The notes beneath the pieces are model-generated. The model saw only the letters and a list, made by a program, of their open reading frames with translations. It did no database searches and was not told where the DNA came from. Source: CAVRXQ01 sp963725215 (GTDB lineage: Bacteria; Actinomycetota; Acidimicrobiia; Acidimicrobiales; Bog-793). From it: DNA of 64,000 nt. Shown piece after piece: positions 43,070-51,880 of this stretch; positions within the stretch are counted from its first letter, which is position 1, and every line of letters starts with the position of its first letter. The stretch lies in the NCBI GenBank assembly GCA_963725215.1, contig CAVRXQ010000004.1, forward strand, positions 1-64,000, given 5' to 3'. The translations under genes were made by a program, and so were the position numbers.

Positions 43070-44245
43070 TTACTCAGAGCGCGCGACGAAGCGAGCCGGG
43101 AGGTTGTCTTCGGGCCAGTCGAGCAGCCGTCGTGCCGCGTCGACGGCGAAGCGATCGGTCATACCCGCCACATAGGCGACGGCCGCGAAAAACGCCGCTT
43201 CTGAACGCGCGCCGAAATCACCGGAATGCTCGCCCGGCAGCAGCTCAGGCGAAGCCGCGTATCGCTCGACGAGCGCCTCGAGCAATCCCCGCACGCGTCG
43301 ACCTTGCTCGATCGAGTCAGGGCGCAGGTAGATCCGCTCGTAGTTCCATAACCGGAACGCGGCGAGTGCGTCGGCCATCTCCTCGTCCATGCCGACGATG
43401 CCGACGCGCTCGATCGTCGAGATCACGGCGTTGATGAACGAGGAGAGCTGACGCGCGTGGGTCGTCCCGCACCGTTCCGAGACGACGTCGGGGATCTCCG
43501 ACGCCTTCACGATGCCGGCCGACACAGCGTCTTCGAAGTCGTGGCAGACGTAGGCGATCCGGTCGGCCCACGACACCACGGCGCCCTCTGGTGTCGACGG
43601 TTCCGGACGTGACCACGAATGATTCCTCACCGCGTCGAGCGTCTCGGAGCACAAATTGAGGTGCGCGAGTGCGACGTCTGCCCCCCACGTCGCGTGGTCA
43701 AACCCCCCGGGGATGAATTGACCGAAGGCGTCTTCGCTTGGATGACCTCCCGGTCCGTGGCCACAGTCGTGCCCCAGCGCTGCCGCGGTCGCGAGGTCGA
43801 CGTTTAGCCGAGTCGCACGAGCGATCGCCGCCGCGACCTGCCAGACCTCCATCGCGTGCGTAAGACGGGTGCGCTGATGGTCGAGCGGGTCAACGAACAC
43901 TTGAGTCTTGCCAGCGAGTCGGCGAAACGCCGCCGAGTGAAGGACGCGGTCACGGTCCCGTTCAAAGCAGGTTCGAAACGCGTCTGGATCCTCTTGCCGT
44001 TGGCGATCGCCGGCACGGATGGCACGGGTCGCTCCGGGGGCAAGCGCGTCGTCTTCGAGCGCTTCGCGCTCTTCTCGTTGCATCGGGCGCACAGAAATCG
44101 GCGCGAGGACCTCAATTTCGTGCGCGACTCGCACCGATGGGTAAAGACGAGACACGAAACCGTTCATCGTCGCCGCCCAGAGCGCCGTGCGCGCGCTGAC
44201 GGCTTCGGCGATTGTTTCAGCCCCCTCCGAAGGATCCTCGGTCAC
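43070..44245 (-). CDS. dgt: HD-domain dNTP triphosphohydrolase (dGTPase-like)
   Basis: 391 residues. HD metal-binding motifs: RTRLTHAMEV, then ALGHDCGHGPGGHPSE, with VSWADRIAYVCHDFEDA later. The early RDRDRVLHSAAFRRLAGKTQVF is the dGTPase signature. It cuts dNTPs to nucleoside and triphosphate, balancing pools; some relatives limit phages. The first about 50 residues are less conserved and the start may be further in. Confidence 0.9.
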   Translation of the reverse strand: MTEDPSEGAETIAEAVSARTALWAATMNGFVSRLYPSVRVAHEIEVLAPISVRPMQREEREALEDDALAPGATRAIRAGDRQRQEDPDAFRTCFERDRDRVLHSAAFRRLAGKTQVFVDPLDHQRTRLTHAMEVWQVAAAIARATRLNVDLATAAALGHDCGHGPGGHPSEDAFGQFIPGGFDHATWGADVALAHLNLCSETLDAVRNHSWSRPEPSTPEGAVVSWADRIAYVCHDFEDAVSAGIVKASEIPDVVSERCGTTHARQLSSFINAVISTIERVGIVGMDEEMADALAAFRLWNYERIYLRPDSIEQGRRVRGLLEALVERYAASPELLPGEHSGDFGARSEAAFFAAVAYVAGMTDRFAVDAARRLLDWPEDNLPARFVARSE

Positions 44246-44322
44246 GAGCCGAGCCTACGAACGCGCTTCACCGCGCGCCTCCGGTCTTCTCGGCGCGCGA
44301 TTCGAGGATCGCGCCGACCCAC

Positions 44323-45420
44323 TCAAGAGATTCGCAATTCACTGCGGAAGACACGCGCCGGACCGAGGAACACAACCTTTTCGGCGAGCGCGCGGAAAGA
44401 ATCGGCCACCGGACCGGCCCCATCGATCGCTGACGCGGGCACGCCCTCGTCCGCACCCGCTCGCACAGCAGGTTCGAGCGGGATCTGCGCGAGGAGGTCC
44501 ACGCCGAGCGCGTTAGCGAGCGTTGCCCCTCCCCCGCTCCCGAAAAGCTCATAACGCACGCCGTCCGGTGTCTCGAACCAGCTCATGTTTTCGATGACGC
44601 CGCGGATGGGGATGCGGAGGTCGCGTGCGAGCGCGCCCGCACGCTGCGCGACGCGCTCCGCTCCCGGCTGCGGGGTCGTGACGACGTACAGCTCGGTGCC
44701 GGGCAGGTGTTGAGCGACGGACAGCGCGACGTCGCCCGTCCCCGGGGGCATGTCGAGGAGGAGGAACTCCGGCATCCCCCAGTGCACATCGTTCACGAAC
44801 TGGTCGAGCATCTTGTGCAGCATCGGTCCGCGCCATGCGATCGCGCGATCCTCGTCGACGAAAAAGCCCATCGACACACAACGAACCCCGTGCGCGATCG
44901 CGGGGACGACCGTCGGTCCAAGGACGAGCGGGGGTTCTGTGGCGCCGAGCATGCGCGGGATGGAGAACCCATAGACGTCGGCGTCGAGCACACCGACCGA
45001 GTGCCCCGCCTGCGCGAGTGCAACGGCGAGGTTGACCGTCACGGTCGACTTTCCGACACCACCCTTTCCCGACGCGATGGAGATAACCCGACCCGCGATC
45101 TCCTTGGGTTTCCCGCCGTCGGGCCGGTCGATCAGGCGCAGTCGTTCGCCGAGCGCCCCAAGGTCGTCGCCGTCCAGCACCTGAAAGCGCACGTCGACCG
45201 TGCCTGCGCCCGTATCCCGTGCCGTGTCGGCGATCCTGGCGGCGAGTTGGCCCTGGCGGAAGCCGTCGGCGTACGGCACTCGCACCGAGACGGCGACGCC
45301 TCCTGGCGTCGGGTCGATGGAAGAGATCGCGTCGAGCTCGCCGAGCGGCGCGAAAAGCGCCGGGTCCTCGACTCGCGCGAGCGCTTCGCGCAACGGAGAG
45401 AGCTCCAGCTGCCCTGCCAC
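44323..45420 (-). CDS. Mrp/NBP35-type ATP-binding protein
   Basis: 365 residues from GTG 45420 (AGGAAC upstream; 45444 is the longer choice). An N-terminal DUF59-like part is followed by SIASGKGGVGKST (deviant Walker A), VLDADVYGFSIPRML and LLLDMPPGTGDVALS. Mrp proteins hold and pass iron-sulfur clusters. It is divergent from a SufR-like regulator and cysteine desulfurase, which fits an Fe-S theme. The CxxC near the C-terminus of some homologues is not seen. Confidence 0.9.
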   Translation of the reverse strand: MAGQLELSPLREALARVEDPALFAPLGELDAISSIDPTPGGVAVSVRVPYADGFRQGQLAARIADTARDTGAGTVDVRFQVLDGDDLGALGERLRLIDRPDGGKPKEIAGRVISIASGKGGVGKSTVTVNLAVALAQAGHSVGVLDADVYGFSIPRMLGATEPPLVLGPTVVPAIAHGVRCVSMGFFVDEDRAIAWRGPMLHKMLDQFVNDVHWGMPEFLLLDMPPGTGDVALSVAQHLPGTELYVVTTPQPGAERVAQRAGALARDLRIPIRGVIENMSWFETPDGVRYELFGSGGGATLANALGVDLLAQIPLEPAVRAGADEGVPASAIDGAGPVADSFRALAEKVVFLGPARVFRSELRIS

Positions 45421-45473
45421 GATGCCGTTCCTACCAGCTCTCACCTACCGGTCGTCGCGACGCCACTACCAGG

Positions 45474-45479
45474 TACGAT
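45474..45479 (+). promoter_or_regulatory. -10 box (TACGAT) of a leaderless regulator gene
   Basis: TACGAT ends 6 nt before GTG 45486 with no ribosome site between. Confidence 0.5.
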
Positions 45480-45485
45480 GGAGTC

Positions 45486-46268
45486 GTGGGCTCGACACCG
45501 CTGCGCGAGGATCGCGTCCGCCGAGGTCACGACGAGGGACGCCGTCCTTCGGTCGTCGAAGGCGGGGCCGACCTTGGAGACGACGCCTCGTTCTCTGCCG
45601 CCGTCGCCGCGGTCACGGCCGCTTTCGGCGATGCGACGAGACGCCACATCTACCTCTTCGCGAAAGAGCACGACGGGGTGACCGCGACCGAAGTCGCGCA
45701 GGAGTTCTCGCTCCATCCGAACGTCGCTCGCCACCACCTCGACAAGCTCGCCGCAGGCGGTTATCTCGAGGTGAGCCTTGACCATGCGCCGCTCGGCGCC
45801 GGACGCCCGTCGAAGCGCTATCGCCCGACCGCGCTCGAGACCTCCGTGCCGATACCGCCTCGGCCGAACGACCTCGTCATCAACCTGCTCGTGCGCGCGC
45901 TCGACGTGCTCGGACCCGAAGAGGCCGACCGCCTCGCAGAAGAAGTCGGCGACGAATATGGGCGCGCGCTCGCCGACCAGATGGCGCCTGGCGACTCCCA
46001 GCGTTCGATGCGCGCGGCGATGTCCGCTGTCGCCGACGCCCTGACGGCGCACGGATTCGCGGCAAGAGCCGAGGACCACGACGCGACGACTTGGGTCGTC
46101 CGTGAGCACTGCCCCTTCGGCGAACTCGTGTTGGAGCACCCCGTGCTGTCCGCGGTCGACCGCGGCATGGTGAAAGGACTGCTCGCTCGGCTGTGTGGCG
46201 GCGAGATCCCCGTCCAGCTCTCCTCGAGGGCGCGGGGCGATCGCTCCTGCGTCAGCGTCGCGGGCTGA
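45486..46268 (+). CDS. SufR-like Fe-S-sensing regulator (winged HTH)
   Basis: 260 residues. N-terminal ArsR-like winged helix (FGDATRRHIYLFAKEHDGVTATEVAQEFSLHPNVARHHLDKL), a linker, and a C-terminal domain with Cys209 (REHCPFGEL), Cys237 (ARLCGGE) and Cys255 (GDRSCVSV). SufR-type regulators bind a 4Fe-4S cluster through Cys residues in these places. One usual cysteine, in VLSAVDRG, is replaced, so cluster binding may differ. It precedes a cysteine desulfurase by 11 nt, so it probably controls sulfur or cluster supply. Confidence 0.72.
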   Translation: MGSTPLREDRVRRGHDEGRRPSVVEGGADLGDDASFSAAVAAVTAAFGDATRRHIYLFAKEHDGVTATEVAQEFSLHPNVARHHLDKLAAGGYLEVSLDHAPLGAGRPSKRYRPTALETSVPIPPRPNDLVINLLVRALDVLGPEEADRLAEEVGDEYGRALADQMAPGDSQRSMRAAMSAVADALTAHGFAARAEDHDATTWVVREHCPFGELVLEHPVLSAVDRGMVKGLLARLCGGEIPVQLSSRARGDRSCVSVAG

Positions 46269-46279
46269 TCCGCGCCGGT

Positions 46280-47425
46280 ATGGCGCGCCACTATCTCGAC
46301 TTCGCCTCGAGCGCCCCGCTGCGCCCCGAAGCACAAGACGCCATCCGCGCCTGTCTCGACGACGGGCTGATAGGCGACCCTTCGCGCCCGCACACCGAAG
46401 GACGACGCGCTGCGCAAGCGATCGAGGCTGCCCGCGAGGCACTCGCACAGCTGCTGTCGGTGCGCGAACGTCAAGTGATCTTCACGTCTTCGGGGACCGA
46501 AGCCGCGAACTGGGCGACGTTCGCCGCGACCGCTGCCCACGAAGGAGGCGAGATCGCGCTCGCCGGGGTCGAGCACTCCGCCGTCGTGCGGTCGTCGGAA
46601 AGACACGCCGAGACGATCGTCATCCCGGTCGATCGATTCGGTCGGATCGACGTCGACTTCCTCGACGATCTTCTCCGTACGAAGGCGAGCCGGCTCGTCC
46701 TCGTCCATTGCCAGTTCGCGAACCACGAAGTCGGGACGCTGCAGCCCGTCGTCGACGTCGTTCAGCGTTGCCACGACGCCGGGGTCGCTGTCCACGTCGA
46801 CGCGTGTCAGGCGATCGGTCAGATGCCGGTGGATCCCCGGACGCTCGACGCCGATTTCGTCTCTCTGTCGGGACACAAGTTCGGCGCGCCAAAAGGAGTC
46901 GGTGCCCTCATCGTGCGAAGCGGCGCACGCGTGAAACCGATGATCGTCGGAGCCGATCAAGAGCGTGCTCGCCGCGCTGGTATGGAGCCGCTCCTTTCGA
47001 TCGTCGGGCTCGGCGCCGTCGCCGAGGCGCTCGGACGCGAGGGGGCTCTCGAGCTTGCGGCCGCCAATTCCCGTTCGCTCACCGCGCAGATCATGAAGTC
47101 GCTCCTGCAGATCGAAGGCGTCGTCGCCTACGGCGATCCCGACGGGCGCGCTCCCCACATCTGCTGTTTCGGAATCGCCGACGTGGAGGCGGAAGGAGCG
47201 CTTCTCGGTCTCGACCAGGCCGGGATCGCGGCGCACTCGGGATCGGCATGCTCCTCCGAAGCGGTCGAGCCTTCTCCCGTGCTCGCCGCGATGGGGGTCG
47301 ACGCGGAGCATTCGCTGCGATGCTCGGTCGGCTGGTCGAGCACCGATGAAGACGCCGCGTCGCTCATCGACGCATTTCCCTTGGTCCTTTGTCGGCTGCG
47401 ATCGTTGGGGGACTCGTGGAGGTAA
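46280..47425 (+). CDS. Cysteine desulfurase, NifS/IscS-like
   Basis: 381 residues. PLP aminotransferase class V: YLDFASSAPLRPEA, TSSGTEAANWA, VHVDACQAIG, the PLP lysine in SGHKFGAPKG (Lys200) and the reactive Cys324 in SGSACSSEA. It takes sulfur from cysteine for Fe-S clusters or thiolated tRNA. It follows the SufR-like gene and shares its transcript. Without a scaffold gene (iscU/sufU) beside it, the acceptor is unknown. Confidence 0.92.
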   Translation: MARHYLDFASSAPLRPEAQDAIRACLDDGLIGDPSRPHTEGRRAAQAIEAAREALAQLLSVRERQVIFTSSGTEAANWATFAATAAHEGGEIALAGVEHSAVVRSSERHAETIVIPVDRFGRIDVDFLDDLLRTKASRLVLVHCQFANHEVGTLQPVVDVVQRCHDAGVAVHVDACQAIGQMPVDPRTLDADFVSLSGHKFGAPKGVGALIVRSGARVKPMIVGADQERARRAGMEPLLSIVGLGAVAEALGREGALELAAANSRSLTAQIMKSLLQIEGVVAYGDPDGRAPHICCFGIADVEAEGALLGLDQAGIAAHSGSACSSEAVEPSPVLAAMGVDAEHSLRCSVGWSSTDEDAASLIDAFPLVLCRLRSLGDSWR

Positions 47426-47429
47426 TGGG

Positions 47430-47495
47430 ATGTACTTCCTGATTCGAAAACTGATCCGACTTTGGCGCCAGCGCAAGGAACAGCGGCGTCGATAA
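47430..47495 (+). CDS. 21-residue basic peptide after the cysteine desulfurase
   Basis: ATG at 47430 has GGAGG 7 nt upstream, formed by the last codons of the desulfurase gene, and is 4 nt after its stop. The peptide MYFLIRKLIRLWRQRKEQRRR is amphipathic: hydrophobic at the start and strongly basic at the end. It could bind membrane or RNA. Codon use matches the host. Too short to test by homology here. Confidence 0.45.
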   Translation: MYFLIRKLIRLWRQRKEQRRR

Positions 47496-47513
47496 TCGGC
47501 GTCGGGGTGCTCG

Positions 47514-48089
47514 CTACTCGATGTTGTTAAGGAACTCGAGCACGCGTCCTCTAAGCAGCGTCGCGGCGCCTTCGTCATAGTCGGACAGGCTGCTGTCGGC
47601 GAACAGGTGCCGATCACCGGGGTACAAGAACAGTTCTGCGCTCTCGATCGTTCTTTCGAGCTCGCGGGCGGCTTCGAGGTCTTCCCCGACAACCCACTCG
47701 TCGGCCTCCATCATGTGGATCTGCAGCGGTACGCCCTGCGGCCACGAGCCACCGAACTCTGATGTTGGGAAGGCGGCGCTGAAGAACAGTGCTCCCTTGG
47801 CGCCCGGACGCGTCTGGACCAACATCTGCGCAGGCATCACCCCGAGCGAGAACCCGGCGTAGACAAGCTCGTTCGGCAAGCCCTCGACCGCCAACCGACC
47901 GCGCTCGCTGATCGTGTCGAAGCCGATCTGACGGGCGTATCCGACGCCCTCGTCGAGCGCACCGAACGTTTGCCCGTCGTAGAGATCTGGAGTGTGGACC
48001 GTGTGCCCGGATGCTCGAAGCTCATCGGCGAATGAAAGGAATCCGGGGGTCTGTCCCTGCGCGTGGTGAAAGAGCAGCACCTCGGCCAC
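47514..48089 (-). CDS. Dienelactone hydrolase-family protein
   Basis: 191 residues, alpha/beta hydrolase fold: VLLFHHAQGQTPGFLSFADEL, the nucleophile elbow YAGFSLGVMPAQ (Ser in place of the Cys of true dienelactone hydrolases), and the end YPGDRHLFADSS with His. Asp is likely from HMMEADEWV. Substrate unknown. Confidence 0.85.
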   Translation of the reverse strand: MAEVLLFHHAQGQTPGFLSFADELRASGHTVHTPDLYDGQTFGALDEGVGYARQIGFDTISERGRLAVEGLPNELVYAGFSLGVMPAQMLVQTRPGAKGALFFSAAFPTSEFGGSWPQGVPLQIHMMEADEWVVGEDLEAARELERTIESAELFLYPGDRHLFADSSLSDYDEGAATLLRGRVLEFLNNIE

Positions 48090-48266
48090 GTTGGGTCAAC
48101 CTACACCTCGTCACGAGAGCCCATTCACAACTGTCGCTTCAAAACAATTGACACCGCGCCGATCGCAACGAACCAAAGACAACCCCACCTCACGCGAGAA
48201 TCATTGCGCTCGGCGTCGAAAGGACAGTGCGCACCCAGCCCGGGTGCTTTTGGGGCAATCGTCCGG

Positions 48267-49784
48267 TCAGATCCGACTTTCGACGCGCACGGGAGCCTTC
48301 CCTCCGTCACCTCCGCGCGCTGCGAGCAACCGATCTTGCTCGCCAGCTTGGCGCCGCACCCCGTTCCATCCGAGCGCCAGATAAACGATCGCGCCTACCC
48401 CGATCCCCATGAAGATCGAAAAGTCCGCGCCTCCTGAGTGGACGGTGATCGGATTTGCCCAACTAGGCACGGAGAATGTCGGCGAGAGCGCTGACATCGC
48501 GCCCGCCATGCCGACAATCTGAGCGACTATAGCCGGCCAGTGAAAACCGCCATGGCGGTAATAGAGACCACCGCGATCGAGACGTTGCAACTCCTCGGGA
48601 ACGTAGTGGAACCGCCTGAGCGCCCAATCGACGAGGTAGATCGCCATCCACGGCGCGATCCAGATGATGACGAGGTCGACAAAATCCGTGAGGAAGTGAG
48701 TGAAGGTCGAGTCGAACACCGCGTAGTAGGTGAGCGCGAGGCTCAGCACCGTGTCGATCGCGACCGCCTGGTACCTCCTCACCTTGAGCCCGATCGCCTG
48801 CAGCGTCACCCCCGAGGAATACATGTCGAGCGAGTTGATCCCGAAGATCTGCACGATCGCGAAAACCAAGAACAAAACGACGAACCAGGCTGGGATCGCG
48901 CTCTCGTGAAAGAACGGCGCGAACGCGCTCACCTCGGTCGAGCCGATGCCTGTGATGAAGGTGCCGACCGCCGCGCCGAGCGTCATCACGAGGATCTCGG
49001 GCAACGCCGTACCGAGAAAGACCCATCCAACGATCGCCCGCTTGCTCGCGTCCCTCGGCAGATAACGGGTGTAGTCGTTGCCGTTCTCGGTCCAACCGAG
49101 TCCGCTCAGCGCGATCGTGAACGCGAGCCCCACCATGTAAGTCTGCCAGCTCGCCCCGTGGTGGATCGCGTTCAGATGGGCGTGGCTGACGCTGAAGCCG
49201 AGCAGCACCGCGAAGATCGCCGCGAACGGAATGACCAGCGCGCGCAGCACCTTCACGATCGTCGCGTGACCGAGGAACGGCAAGACGAACTGGATCGCCA
49301 CCGCAATCAGGATGAACACGACCTTCGCCGGGGTGCCGACCCCGTATCCGGCCTTCTCGGTGAGCACGAGCGCCGCGCCGACGATGAGGATCAGACCTTC
49401 GACCTCGAAGCCGATCTGGGTCAGCCAGTTGAACAGCGCGATGAGACGCGAGCCGTTCGGTCCGAACGCGGCGCGATTCGTCCCGAAGACCGTCGTCCCG
49501 GAGTCGGGTCCTTGCAAGCTGCACAGGCCGAGCAGAAAGTACGAGAGGTTTCCGATGATGATGATGCTGAGCGCCTGCGCGAAGGTGAAGCCGAAGGTCA
49601 TGAGGATCGCGCCGTAGATCAAGTACTCCACCTGGACCGAGGCTCCGGCCCACATTCCGAACAGGTCCCGTGGCCTCGCCCATCGCTCGGACTCGGGAAT
49701 CTGGTCGATCCCGTGCTGTTCGACGCGAAAGACCTGGTCGGATTCGGGGAACGCGACACGACCCGTTCGTTCTGCGACTGACAA
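48267..49784 (-). CDS. NCS1-family cytosine/purine permease
   Basis: 505 residues, about 12 membrane segments. NCS1 features: ESERWARPRDLFGMWAGASV near the N-terminus, LLGLCSLQGPDSGTTVFGTNRAAFGPNG, and NGNDYTRYLPRDASKRAIVG. It probably imports a nucleobase, hydantoin or allantoin by cation symport. TTG 49784 with GGGGGAGCG just upstream. No nucleobase-using gene is near. Confidence 0.88.
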   Translation of the reverse strand: MSVAERTGRVAFPESDQVFRVEQHGIDQIPESERWARPRDLFGMWAGASVQVEYLIYGAILMTFGFTFAQALSIIIIGNLSYFLLGLCSLQGPDSGTTVFGTNRAAFGPNGSRLIALFNWLTQIGFEVEGLILIVGAALVLTEKAGYGVGTPAKVVFILIAVAIQFVLPFLGHATIVKVLRALVIPFAAIFAVLLGFSVSHAHLNAIHHGASWQTYMVGLAFTIALSGLGWTENGNDYTRYLPRDASKRAIVGWVFLGTALPEILVMTLGAAVGTFITGIGSTEVSAFAPFFHESAIPAWFVVLFLVFAIVQIFGINSLDMYSSGVTLQAIGLKVRRYQAVAIDTVLSLALTYYAVFDSTFTHFLTDFVDLVIIWIAPWMAIYLVDWALRRFHYVPEELQRLDRGGLYYRHGGFHWPAIVAQIVGMAGAMSALSPTFSVPSWANPITVHSGGADFSIFMGIGVGAIVYLALGWNGVRRQAGEQDRLLAARGGDGGKAPVRVESRI

Positions 49785-49989
49785 CGCTCCCCCTTATTCG
49801 ATGACGAAACCGGCGACAAGCCCGCGCGCCGGCCGAGACGGCACGAGATGCCGGGCCGACTTCTCCACCCCGATATCGGCGCTCACCTTGTTCACGTCGA
49901 TCGGCGAGGTCGAGCACCATTCGTTTCTGGAGTGTTACACGAAGACAAACAGACGCGGGCGGCCGCCACGTCTCGCTCGCGCCGGTGGC

Positions 49990-50820
49990 TCAGCCGCGGT
50001 GCTCGAAAGAAACGAGAAGGAGGGGCACCGGCACGTGCGCGCGCTGATCGATCCCGGTGAGCACCGCGCCGTACTCGGCAAGCAATGTGGCAGACGGGTG
50101 GTCACGCGCGACGAGGGCGACCTGCCGCGTGGCGAGAGAGACCTCGCCTTCGTCTTCGACGAGCGCGATCGCGTCAAACGCGTGCGCATCGGGCAATCTC
50201 GGATCGACGGCCACCGCTCGCGCGATCGACGCGTCGCCGATGGCGACCGTCTTTTTCGAATGCGCGGCGAGCCCAGCGAGACGCTCGAGCCAACCGCGGT
50301 CTGCTGACGCGAGCGGCTGGCGCGGATCGAGGGCAAGCACCTCGTCGTAGAGGCCGACGGCTTCTGCCTCACGGCCTGAGTTCGCGAGCAGCGCCGCAGC
50401 CGCGAGGTCGTCGCGAATCCGCGTCGCGCGCGGAACGTTCACCGAGCCCGTCGCCGACTCGCCCGGTAAGCGGACACCGGCGAGCTCCGCCGCGAAAAGG
50501 CCGAGCGCTGCGATCGCACAGACGATCCCGGTCGCGACGAGCGCCCGTCGCGTGCGGCGACGGCCGAGCCATTGCCTTGAGCGGCGCCAGCGATCCCCCT
50601 GGACGACGGCAGTGCGGACCTCTCCGCGCGCATCTCGGTCTTCGAGTGCTCGCAGGGTGAGCGCGGCACGGGTTACGTAGTCGGAGCGCAGCTCCTCGTA
50701 GTCAGCGGAACCTACGTCTCCGGCGAGGTGTTCGCGTTCGAGGTCTTCGATCGAACGGAGGAGGAAGTCCCGTTCCGCCTCGAGATCGCTCTGGCGGCGT
50801 CCGGCGGTCACGTCGCCCAC
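49990..50820 (-). CDS. ccmI: CcmI-like cytochrome c biogenesis protein with TPR
   Basis: 276 residues from GTG 50820 (GGAGGAGA upstream); GTG 50811 is an alternative. The N-terminal stretch SDLEAERDFLLRSIEDLEREHLAGDVGSADYEELRSDY is the coiled part of CcmI. One membrane segment (VATGIVCAIAALGLFAAEL) and a TPR-like tail follow. It presents apocytochrome to the heme lyase. Last gene of the ccm operon; it overlaps ccmH. Confidence 0.75.
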   Translation of the reverse strand: MGDVTAGRRQSDLEAERDFLLRSIEDLEREHLAGDVGSADYEELRSDYVTRAALTLRALEDRDARGEVRTAVVQGDRWRRSRQWLGRRRTRRALVATGIVCAIAALGLFAAELAGVRLPGESATGSVNVPRATRIRDDLAAAALLANSGREAEAVGLYDEVLALDPRQPLASADRGWLERLAGLAAHSKKTVAIGDASIARAVAVDPRLPDAHAFDAIALVEDEGEVSLATRQVALVARDHPSATLLAEYGAVLTGIDQRAHVPVPLLLVSFEHRG

Positions 50821-51320
50821 GGATTCTCCTCCAGGTGACGCATCGCCGCCGCGACGAGTTCTTCTTCCTCCGCGCTCGCACGAGCCCCTCGTCGCTTGCG
50901 CGAGCGGAGGAGCCCAACTCCGATCGCCGCCGCGGCGAAGGCGCCGACGACGAGAGGGATCAACCAAGCGAGATCGGAGGACGGCGCGAGGATCTCTCCC
51001 GCCCCGTACTGCGCGACCACCATCTCCTCGATGCGCTGGTCGGACCAACCACGTTCGACAAGACGCCGCACCTCGGCGCGAAGCGCAGTCGCCACTCCGG
51101 CGTCGGACTGCGCGATCGACACGTCCTCGCAAGAGGGGCACTTGATGACCGAGTCGAGATAGGCGGTTCGCGCACTCACTCCGGCCGATCGGGAATGAAC
51201 GCTCCCGAAGGAGAGCGCGGCCGCCGCCACGATCACGAGGATCGCCCACGCCCAACGGCTCGCCGCGAGGCGAGCGAACCCGGTAGAGCGCGTCGGCGAG
51301 GAGATCGCGGCCGTCGTCAT
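50808..51320 (-). CDS. ccmH: CcmH/CycL apocytochrome c reductase
   Basis: 170 residues: membrane anchor (WAILVIVAAAALSFGSV), the CPSC pair (Cys61, Cys64) in VIKCPSCEDVSIAQSD, the LVERGWSDQRIEEMVVAQYG helix, then a second membrane helix. It reduces the CXXCH cysteines of apocytochrome c before heme attachment. Overlaps ccmG by 4 nt. Confidence 0.92.
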   Translation of the reverse strand: MTTAAISSPTRSTGFARLAASRWAWAILVIVAAAALSFGSVHSRSAGVSARTAYLDSVIKCPSCEDVSIAQSDAGVATALRAEVRRLVERGWSDQRIEEMVVAQYGAGEILAPSSDLAWLIPLVVGAFAAAAIGVGLLRSRKRRGARASAEEEELVAAAMRHLEENPWAT

Positions 51321-51880
51321 GTCGACGCCAGCTTCGAGGATGAGACGATGCGGTCGAGCTCGGCCGCAGTGACACCGCCGACGACGCGCGCGATCACCCG
51401 TCCGCTCGGCGCGACGACGAAGGACTGCGGGGGGTCGTCGACGCCGAAGTGGAGGGCGATCGCATATCCCGGATCGGAGACCGCTGGCCAGCTCGCGCCG
51501 ATACGCCGTAAGAATGCCCGTGCGTTCGCCGACGAGTCGCCGTATACGACGCCGAGCACCGCGGCGTCGTTCCGCTTGCGGTGGGTGAAGAGGAATCGCT
51601 CCAACTGCGGCGCCTCGGTGAGGCACGGCGAGCACCAACTGGCGAAGAAGTCGACGACGACGTACTTGCCACGCAGATCCGAAAGGCTGACGGGCCGGCC
51701 GTTGACGAGGTCGCGCCCTGCAACCTCGGGTGCCGGGCGTCCGAGCAGGTGGCTCGGCGCGACGGTCCCCGGCGCGGTCGAGCGCGTCGCCAGCACCGCT
51801 ACGAAGACGATCGCGACAACCGCGACCACGCTCGAGCCGGCGAGCGCGCGGTGGCGGCCGAGCGAGGAGAGCGCTCTCAC
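51317..51880 (-). CDS. ccmG: Thiol-disulfide protein CcmG/ResA
   Basis: 187 residues from GTG. Membrane anchor (VVAVVAIVFVAVLATR) and thioredoxin fold with FFASWCSPC (Cys83, Cys86), DPPQSFVVAPSGRVI holding the cis-proline region. It keeps CcmH or apocytochrome reduced outside the membrane. GTGA overlap with ccmF. Confidence 0.92.
   Translation of the reverse strand: MRALSSLGRHRALAGSSVVAVVAIVFVAVLATRSTAPGTVAPSHLLGRPAPEVAGRDLVNGRPVSLSDLRGKYVVVDFFASWCSPCLTEAPQLERFLFTHRKRNDAAVLGVVYGDSSANARAFLRRIGASWPAVSDPGYAIALHFGVDDPPQSFVVAPSGRVIARVVGGVTAAELDRIVSSSKLAST

Noticed and set aside
46195..47349. A 384-residue Arg-rich frame over the desulfurase
   Set aside because: An out-of-frame shadow; the true frame has the PLP lysine and active cysteine.
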